Shown: positions 14,462 through 19,124 of the stretch, one piece after another
Position numbering within the stretch: the stretch's first letter is position 1
Layout: the number at the start of each line of letters is the position of its first letter
NCBI GenBank assembly: GCA_964531215.1
Contig: CAZHFK010000022.1
Span: 1 to 19,124, forward strand
Length of the DNA: 19,124 nucleotides
Direction of reading: 5' to 3'
Source: WJKP01 sp964531215
GTDB lineage: Bacteria > Patescibacteriota > Patescibacteriia > CAIXNZ01
Position numbers and translations under genes: made by a program
The notes under the pieces: generated by a model
The model's input: the letters and a program-made list of their open reading frames with translations, nothing else
What the model was told of the DNA's origin: nothing
Database searches by the model: none

Positions 14462-15643
14462 TTATAAATAATTTTTAAAATTTTTTAGTCCAATTTTTAT
14501 TAAAGTTTTTTTGAATTCGGGTGCCAGATTTAATATTTTATTTTTATTAACCCATTGCCACTGGCTATGTTCACGAGGATCAAGTTTTATATCATTATCA
14601 TTGCCTATAAATTTTAATAAAAATAAAGTTTGTTTTTGGCCTTTAAAGTGATCAAAATCTTTGTCATATTTTGGCCATTTATATTTATGACAATTTTTTA
14701 ACATTTTAATTATTTTAAATTTATCAGTACCAAGTTCTTGTTTCATTTCTTTTAAAATAGCTTTTTGTAATTCTTGTTTTGATTTTGCGTTTTTAGCCCC
14801 ACCTTGTGGCAATTGCCAGTAATTATTATTAGCGTGTTTGGTAATTAATATTTTTTTATCATCATTAATAATAAAACCAGCTACATTTTTTCTGTAAAAT
14901 AACTGACTATGAATCCTAAAATAAATACAAGCTAATGGAAATATTATAACAGCATTTATTATCCTTGGCCAGCGCCGGGGTTCTTGTATTAAGCGCCATA
15001 ACCATTCTAAGCCTAATCGTCGCCAAGTTTGAGGCGCTCTTTTAATTTCTCCGGCAATAAAATCAATACTCCCACCTACTCCTAACATTAATTTTATATT
15101 TAAATTAGCAATATTTTTAGCCATAAAGTATTCTTGTTTGGGCGCGCCCAGATTAATCATAATAATATCAGGAGCTAGATTATTGATTTGTGAAATTAAA
15201 TCAGGTTGGTCAGATTCTCCTTTTTGATTAAAATTACCACCATTAGTATATTGAATAGTTAGATTTGGATGTTTTTTATTTATATTTTTTAAAGCTTTGA
15301 GGCCAATTTTTTGTTTTCCCCCCAGTAAAAGGACTGAATAATTATTTTTTTCGGCAAATTTTAATAATTGATTGGTTAAATCAATTCCAGTAGTTATATT
15401 ATTTAAAAAATTACCCCATAAAGGCACAACTAATTTTAAGCCAAAACCATCAGGTATGGAAATAAAAGAATGTTTTAAAATCCTGCGAAATTTTTTATTT
15501 TTATAACCGATAAGACAAATTTCAGGATTTGGCGTAACAATATAGCCCTTTTGGGGAGTAGTTAAATGCTTTTTAATTTGATTAATAACCTGATCCAGGG
15601 ATAAGTCATTAATTTTTGTACCTAAAATATAGATTTTTTTCAT
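14462..15643 (-). CDS. GT26 (WecG/TagA/CpsF) glycosyltransferase fused to a Nudix domain
   Basis: From ATG 15643 this is 393 residues. Residues 1 to about 245 are a GT26 domain: TPNPE (37-41), IPDGFG (63-68), NLGAPKQE (164-171), GVGGSIDFIAGEIKRAP (188-204) and LEWLWRLIQEPRRWPR (212-227), then a hydrophobic tail (228-244). GT26 enzymes add N-acetylmannosamine-type sugars to lipid-linked intermediates at the membrane. Residues about 252-385 are Nudix-like, with WQLPQGG (276-282) as in RppH-type hydrolases. The Nudix box is altered: three extra residues, no Glu at the usual first position, and KEMKQELGT in place of REUxEExGU. The start overlaps the L,D-transpeptidase stop (ATGA), showing coupling. 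The longer frame to 15688 lies inside that gene and is rejected. The fusion is real in this reading frame; the Nudix activity is uncertain. Confidence 0.85.
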   Translation of the reverse strand: MKKIYILGTKINDLSLDQVINQIKKHLTTPQKGYIVTPNPEICLIGYKNKKFRRILKHSFISIPDGFGLKLVVPLWGNFLNNITTGIDLTNQLLKFAEKNNYSVLLLGGKQKIGLKALKNINKKHPNLTIQYTNGGNFNQKGESDQPDLISQINNLAPDIIMINLGAPKQEYFMAKNIANLNIKLMLGVGGSIDFIAGEIKRAPQTWRRLGLEWLWRLIQEPRRWPRIINAVIIFPLACIYFRIHSQLFYRKNVAGFIINDDKKILITKHANNNYWQLPQGGAKNAKSKQELQKAILKEMKQELGTDKFKIIKMLKNCHKYKWPKYDKDFDHFKGQKQTLFLLKFIGNDNDIKLDPREHSQWQWVNKNKILNLAPEFKKTLIKIGLKNFKNYL

Positions 15644-17058
15644 TGAGCTGAATAATAAATTTTTACAGGTGTACCAACATGAGACCAATTATATAACCAT
15701 TCGGCATCGGGCAATTTTAGATTAACACAGCCATGGCTGACTCGTGTGCCAAAATTCCAATGCCAGTAAGCACCATGAATCGCATAGTTTTTATAAAAAG
15801 GCATAATATGAGGTACATTAAATAATTCATAATTATCAGGATGTTCCGAGCCATAATACCCTCTCATTGTACTAGTGGGAACTTTGGCATAAATTTTATA
15901 TTCGCCTAAAGGTGTGGGAAATTTCCATGTACCGGTTGAAATCCAAAATTCTTTAACTGGTTGGCCTTTGAAATAAGTAAATAATTTTTGATGACTAATG
16001 TCAATTTCAATAGATTTATAAGAATCGTATTTATCAATCGGAGAAATTGTTTGGGGGGCTGCCAATATTTCTGTTTGGCCGTCATTATTAATGTCACCAT
16101 CAGCAATGGAAATACCGCCTTTAAAATTATCAAAAATAAATAAGGTCGGGTTGATTTTGGGAATACCTTCTTTATTGAAAAATCTTAAATGAGCTCCGCC
16201 ACTATAACCGGCTCCGGTTAAAATTTCCAAGTAACCGTCTTGGTCAACATCGCTACTTGCCAGATTGACACCACCCCAAAATCCTTGCGGATAAGCAATG
16301 AATTGATTGATCAAATTACCGTTATAATCAAAAATTCTGACCATTGGATCCTTTTCAATATAAGGTGCTGTGATTATTTCAGCGGTTTTGTCATTATTTA
16401 AATCAGCCGCTAAAACCGAAACACCGCCTTTAAAACCGTCGTCATAAGCATATAGACCCTTAATAAAATTACTGTAATTATCAAAAATTTTAATTATAGG
16501 CTCTTGATCATAACCAGCCCCAACTATGATTTCTGGTTGACCGTCACCATTAACATCACCGACTGAAACATTGGCGCCGCCTCGTAAATTTTTATCAAAA
16601 GCAAAAAAACTAAAATAAGCAAAGCCAAGATTATCAAAAATTCTTATTTGCGGGCCGCCACCTTCATTTGGTGCAGTAATAATTTCAGGTGAACCGTCAT
16701 TATATAAATCCGCTGTAATTACTTTAAAGCCTTTTTGAAAAGTTTCAGCATAGGCTAAAAATTGATATTGAAATTCACCAAGATGATTGAATATTTTTAC
16801 CCAAGGTTTTTCATTACGGCCAGTGGCTACTATGATTTCTTTATAACCGTCGTTGTTTAAGTCAGCCGTAGTAAGATTAGCGCCTTGGGCTGTCGATTCT
16901 TCTGAAAAAGGATAAAATTCGTGTTCCAACTTAAAATTTTCGGAATTTAAAATACGCACCATTGGTCTGGTGATCATATTATTATTGGTTGTTTCTTGGG
17001 CAATTGCCTGTGCCGGTAAAATTAAACTTACTATTAAGCAAAGTAATATTTTTTTCAT
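15640..17058 (-). CDS. Secreted FG-GAP repeat protein with C-terminal L,D-transpeptidase (YkuD)
   Basis: The 472 residues begin with a signal peptide (1-20, ending AIA before QET). Six FG-GAP/VCBS-type repeats follow, whose acidic loops (DLNNDG, DLYNDG, DVNGDG, DLNNDK, DVDQDG, DINNDG) start at 66, 117, 168, 219, 270 and 322. That is a strict 51-residue period, consistent with a calcium-binding beta-propeller. Residues about 348-470 are a YkuD domain with IHG (427-429) and the catalytic SHGCVNL (441-447, Cys444). L,D-transpeptidases make 3-3 cross-links or attach proteins to peptidoglycan; the propeller may bind glycans or position the enzyme. It starts seven bases after thpR and overlaps the GT26 gene by four bases. 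It ends in TGA, one of the few uses of that stop here. Confidence 0.92.
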   Translation of the reverse strand: MKKILLCLIVSLILPAQAIAQETTNNNMITRPMVRILNSENFKLEHEFYPFSEESTAQGANLTTADLNNDGYKEIIVATGRNEKPWVKIFNHLGEFQYQFLAYAETFQKGFKVITADLYNDGSPEIITAPNEGGGPQIRIFDNLGFAYFSFFAFDKNLRGGANVSVGDVNGDGQPEIIVGAGYDQEPIIKIFDNYSNFIKGLYAYDDGFKGGVSVLAADLNNDKTAEIITAPYIEKDPMVRIFDYNGNLINQFIAYPQGFWGGVNLASSDVDQDGYLEILTGAGYSGGAHLRFFNKEGIPKINPTLFIFDNFKGGISIADGDINNDGQTEILAAPQTISPIDKYDSYKSIEIDISHQKLFTYFKGQPVKEFWISTGTWKFPTPLGEYKIYAKVPTSTMRGYYGSEHPDNYELFNVPHIMPFYKNYAIHGAYWHWNFGTRVSHGCVNLKLPDAEWLYNWSHVGTPVKIYYSAQ

Positions 17059-17065
17059 AATTTTA

Positions 17066-17623
17066 TTATACTAAATTATGTTGTTTAATTATAGAATAAG
17101 TCGGTCCTTGCGGACTTAATTGACTTTCCATAAGATCAATTGAATTTATTTGAAAATTTGAATCTGGAAGTTTAAAATCAGGAATTTTGATAGAGGTTTT
17201 AAATTTAACCCGGCCTAAAGTTAAATGTAAACGAAAAGGCTTTTTGTCCATTTTAAAGCCTAGTTGAGCTAAACCTTCGTCTGTTTTTTTATGTAATTTA
17301 ATTATTTTTCCATCATTTAATTCTTTAATTTCCAGAAAGATTACCTTGGGATTATTAAGATCAGGAAAAGCATTAATAGTATCAGATAAGGCAAAATTTA
17401 AAATTGGAAAGTTGGCAATAATCGGTGCTAAGGCTTGATTAATCTCTGGAATTTTTTGTTCCGGAACAGAACCTAAAAAATGTAAAGTTACATGAAGGTT
17501 TTGGGGCTCAACCCATTTAATCGGTTTATTTTTATTGTTTTTTTGCAAGTTTAAAATAAGCTCGGCGAGCTGTTTTTTTATGGTTGTGGGTAGATTTATT
17601 GCTAAAAACAGACGTTTTGTCAT
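17066..17623 (-). CDS. thpR: RNA 2',3'-cyclic phosphodiesterase (2H family)
   Basis: ThpR (formerly 2'-5' RNA ligase) hydrolyses 2',3'-cyclic phosphate ends of RNA. The 185 residues match the family length. The two catalytic HxTx motifs are HVTL (44-47, in NLHVTLHFLG) and HLTL (133-136, in LHLTLGR). The start MTKRLFLAINLP and the segment KWVEPQNLHVTL are typical. It heads a five-gene operon (thpR, L,D-transpeptidase, GT26-Nudix, unknown, gltX) with gaps of 7, -4, 3 and 2 bases. Its ATG is 13 bases from the divergent amrS start, and its own promoter lies partly inside amrS, so its mRNA is probably leaderless. Confidence 0.94.
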   Translation of the reverse strand: MTKRLFLAINLPTTIKKQLAELILNLQKNNKNKPIKWVEPQNLHVTLHFLGSVPEQKIPEINQALAPIIANFPILNFALSDTINAFPDLNNPKVIFLEIKELNDGKIIKLHKKTDEGLAQLGFKMDKKPFRLHLTLGRVKFKTSIKIPDFKLPDSNFQINSIDLMESQLSPQGPTYSIIKQHNLV

Positions 17624-17628
17624 ATAAT
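17599..17628 (+). promoter_or_regulatory. Promoter of amrS, leaderless
   Basis: TTGCTA (17599-17604), an 18-base spacer, then a perfect TATAAT (17623-17628). Transcription would start near 17635, two bases before ATG 17637. It overlaps the start of thpR, and the two -10 boxes face each other. Confidence 0.55.
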
Positions 17629-17631
17629 AAG

Positions 17632-17660
17632 AGTATATGAAATTAGCGCAATTTTGGCAA
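17632..17660 (-). promoter_or_regulatory. Promoter of thpR operon, leaderless
   Basis: On the minus strand TTGCCA (17660-17655), a 17-base spacer, then TATACT (17637-17632). Transcription would start near 17625, two bases before ATG 17623. The -35 lies within the amrS coding region. Confidence 0.6.
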
Positions 17661-18659
17661 TTAAAAAATAAAAAAATCCAGTGTCAACTTTGCAATCATT
17701 ATTGCTTAATTGATAAAGGCAAAACAGGTCTTTGTGGCGTGCGGAAAAATATTAATGGCCGGCTGTATTCTTTGGTTTATGGCAGGGTGATTGCTGAAAA
17801 TATTGACCCGATTGAGAAAAAACCCCTATTTCATTTTATGCCCGGCAGTTTAAGCTATTCAATTGCCACGGTTGGTTGTAATTTTCGTTGCCAGCATTGT
17901 CAAAATGCTGATATATCACAATATCCGATTAATGAGCAATTAAAAAATGAGAATTTAGTTTTTGGTAAACAAATGGAAATTAAAGAAATTATTACCAAAG
18001 CCAAATCAGCTGGCTGTGAGTCAATTGCTTATACTTATACAGAACCAACAATTTATGCCGAATTTGCACTGGATTGTATGAAATTGGCTAAAAAGCATGG
18101 TTTGAAAAATGTTTGGGTTTCTAATGGGTATACAAGCAAAGACGCTTGGGCTAAAATACTGCCCTATCTTGATGCAATTAATATTGATTTAAAGTTTTTT
18201 AATAATGAAAACTATTTAAAAATTTGCGGAGCAAAGCTGTCGCCAATTTTAGAAAATTTAAAATTTTTAAACAGGAAAAAAATTTGGCTGGAGGTGACTA
18301 CTCTGATAATACCCGGTTTAAATGATTCTGATAAAGAAATTTTAAATATTGCCCAATTTATTAAAGATTATTTAGGTCCAGAAACGCCTTGGCATGTTTC
18401 CCGATTTTTCCCGCAATACAAAATGCAGGATCAAGACGCTACTAAGGAAAAATTAATTTATAAAGCTTATAAATTAGGTAAAGAATCCGGTTTAAAATAT
18501 GTTTATGGCGGCAATATTGTTTCTGATATTCATGAGAATACTTATTGCCCCAAATGTGGTGAATTAATAATTAGGCGAACCGGTTACGATATCGATTGTT
18601 TTGATAAAAAAAGCAAATGCCCTGAGTGTGGTGAGCATATTGAGTTAATTTTAAAATAG
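17637..18659 (+). CDS. amrS: AmmeMemoRadiSam-type radical SAM enzyme
   Basis: The 340 residues match the AmrS family, radical SAM proteins once annotated as pyruvate formate-lyase activators; their reaction is not established. The N-terminal CxxCxxxC region (Cys16, 19, 23 and 33, in CQLCNHYCLIDKGKTGLCGVR) is the family signature. The radical SAM CxxxCxxC is CNFRCQHC (Cys81, 85, 88), binding the SAM-ligating [4Fe-4S] cluster, and the SAM-site YTYTEPTIYAEF follows. The C-terminus adds a zinc-ribbon-like set (Cys304, 307, 328, 331). The usual partners AmmeMemoRadiSam A and B are not in the window. A terminator that overlaps the clpB promoter follows the TAG stop. Confidence 0.9.
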   Translation: MKLAQFWQLKNKKIQCQLCNHYCLIDKGKTGLCGVRKNINGRLYSLVYGRVIAENIDPIEKKPLFHFMPGSLSYSIATVGCNFRCQHCQNADISQYPINEQLKNENLVFGKQMEIKEIITKAKSAGCESIAYTYTEPTIYAEFALDCMKLAKKHGLKNVWVSNGYTSKDAWAKILPYLDAINIDLKFFNNENYLKICGAKLSPILENLKFLNRKKIWLEVTTLIIPGLNDSDKEILNIAQFIKDYLGPETPWHVSRFFPQYKMQDQDATKEKLIYKAYKLGKESGLKYVYGGNIVSDIHENTYCPKCGELIIRRTGYDIDCFDKKSKCPECGEHIELILK

Positions 18660-18684
18660 TTTATATTTATAAAAAAAAATAAAT

Positions 18685-18712
18685 GAATGTTATACTTGAC
18701 ATTCTTTTTTTT
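18685..18712 (+). terminator. Terminator of amrS, overlapping the clpB promoter
   Basis: Stem GAATGT/ACATTC (18685-18690 with 18699-18704), loop TATACTTG, followed by eight T. An A-tract upstream can extend the stem. The second arm contains most of the clpB -35 box. Confidence 0.65.
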
Positions 18713-18724
18713 ATTTAATATAAT
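18696..18724 (+). promoter_or_regulatory. Consensus sigma-70 promoter of clpB
   Basis: TTGACA (18696-18701), exactly 17 bases, TATAAT (18719-18724): a perfect vegetative promoter. The start point would fall near 18731, inside the CIRCE element, so bound repressor would block it directly. Confidence 0.9.
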
Positions 18725-18728
18725 TTAA

Positions 18729-18755
18729 TTAGCACTCTTTAATGGCGAGTGCTAA
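18729..18755 (+). promoter_or_regulatory. CIRCE operator (HrcA binding site)
   Basis: TTAGCACTC (18729-18737), nine bases, GAGTGCTAA (18747-18755): an exact match to the CIRCE inverted repeat bound by the heat-shock repressor HrcA. It begins four bases after the -10 box and precedes clpB by 28 bases. This implies that hrcA exists elsewhere in the genome. Confidence 0.95.
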
Positions 18756-18783
18756 ATTGATCGTTAATTATTTTCATTTAATT

Positions 18784-19124
18784 ATGTTTAATATAAATAA
18801 ATTTACTACAAAATCGCAAGAATCTTTGCGTCAAGCTCAGCAAATTGCGGCTGATTCAAAAAACCAGCAAGTCGACGGACTTCATTTGATGGCGGCTTTA
18901 CTTTTACAGGAAGATAGTCTGGTTTTGACTATTTTAAAAAAAATAGAAATTGAAGTAGCTGAATTAAAAAATCAAATCGCCCAACAAATTGAGGGATTGG
19001 GTAAAAGTAAAGTGGAATTAAATTATACGCAGATGTTTTTAACGGAAGATTTGGCTAAAGTATTAGCTGGAGCAGAAAAAGAAGCCAACGATTTGCAAGA
19101 TGAATATATTTCAACTGAACATAT
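18784..19124 (+). CDS. clpB: ClpB disaggregase, N-terminal part (cut by window end)
   Basis: ATG 18784 opens a frame that runs off the right edge after 113 codons. The visible part is a Clp_N repeat domain, starting MFNINKFTTKSQESLRQAQQ, with VDGLHLMAALLLQED in the first repeat and DEYISTEH at the edge, typical of ClpB. With DnaK, ClpB extracts polypeptides from aggregates using two AAA+ rings. The assignment to ClpB rather than ClpA/C rests on the N-domain and on the CIRCE/HrcA promoter directly upstream. The AAA+ modules cannot be seen. There is no Shine-Dalgarno; the leader is about 50 bases and contains half of the CIRCE palindrome. Confidence 0.88.
   Translation, partial: MFNINKFTTKSQESLRQAQQIAADSKNQQVDGLHLMAALLLQEDSLVLTILKKIEIEVAELKNQIAQQIEGLGKSKVELNYTQMFLTEDLAKVLAGAEKEANDLQDEYISTEH

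Noticed and set aside
15644..15688. Longer N-terminus of the GT26-Nudix protein
   Set aside because: The extra 15 residues lie inside the L,D-transpeptidase gene; ATG 15643 gives the standard family start and an ATGA overlap.
1..19124. CRISPR array, tRNA or rRNA genes, or reassigned UGA
   Set aside because: No regularly spaced repeats, no cloverleaf or T-loop pattern noticed, and TGA ends the L,D-transpeptidase at a sensible place.

Overview
The window is a contiguous, AT-rich (roughly 70% A+T by eye) bacterial chromosome segment carrying 18 protein genes I can support, one of them cut by the right edge. It also carries one high-quality small gene hidden in an apparently empty stretch and one doubtful small ORF. 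Gene content points to a candidate-phyla-radiation bacterium (Patescibacteria, probably Parcubacteria-like). The evidence is the greA-lysS pair, a fused membrane-glycosyltransferase gene, VirB2/TrbC-type 'pilin' modules fused to wall hydrolases, a near-complete lack of Shine-Dalgarno sequences, and compact operons. This placement is inference, because no rRNA marker is present. TAA, TAG and TGA all end plausible proteins, so the standard bacterial code fits.

Layout. (1) 81-2121, plus strand: greA and lysS, separated by a perfect palindromic terminator. (2) 2172-3755, minus: a purF-type amidophosphoribosyltransferase with a strong SD, converging on lysS through a bidirectional terminator. (3) 3981-6928, plus: serS, a catalytically degraded MurF-like protein, and ftsQ, the last two overlapping by one base. 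(4) 6929-7410, about 480 bases: a minus-strand 31-codon gene with a consensus promoter, perfect SD and terminator, then a doubtful 53-codon plus ORF and a second perfect palindromic terminator. (5) 7411-12523, minus: an EnvC-like coiled-coil/M23 protein, then three paralogous secreted or membrane proteins. These share one VirB2/TrbC-like two-helix module but end in different peptidoglycan hydrolase domains (NlpC/P60, lytic transglycosylase, M23). A small HExxH metalloprotein follows. (6) 12603-17623, minus: a tight five-gene operon of thpR, an FG-GAP/L,D-transpeptidase, a GT26-Nudix fusion, a helical unknown and gltX. (7) 17637-18659, plus: the radical SAM gene amrS, divergent from thpR across only 13 bases. 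(8) 18784-end: the start of clpB behind a consensus promoter and a perfect CIRCE operator, implying HrcA heat-shock control.

Working together. Informational genes (greA, lysS, serS, gltX) are interleaved with cell-envelope genes (ftsQ, MurF-like, L,D-transpeptidase, GT26, four wall hydrolases). The most unusual part is the hydrolase array at 7.8-11.3 kb: one membrane module reused with three different wall-cutting heads. Two copies carry a six-cysteine defensin-like spacing. The last copy contains a G10 tract whose length would decide between the normal protein, a truncated one, and a fusion to the neighbouring HExxH protein. A role in remodelling its own wall, secretion, or attack on a host wall is inference.
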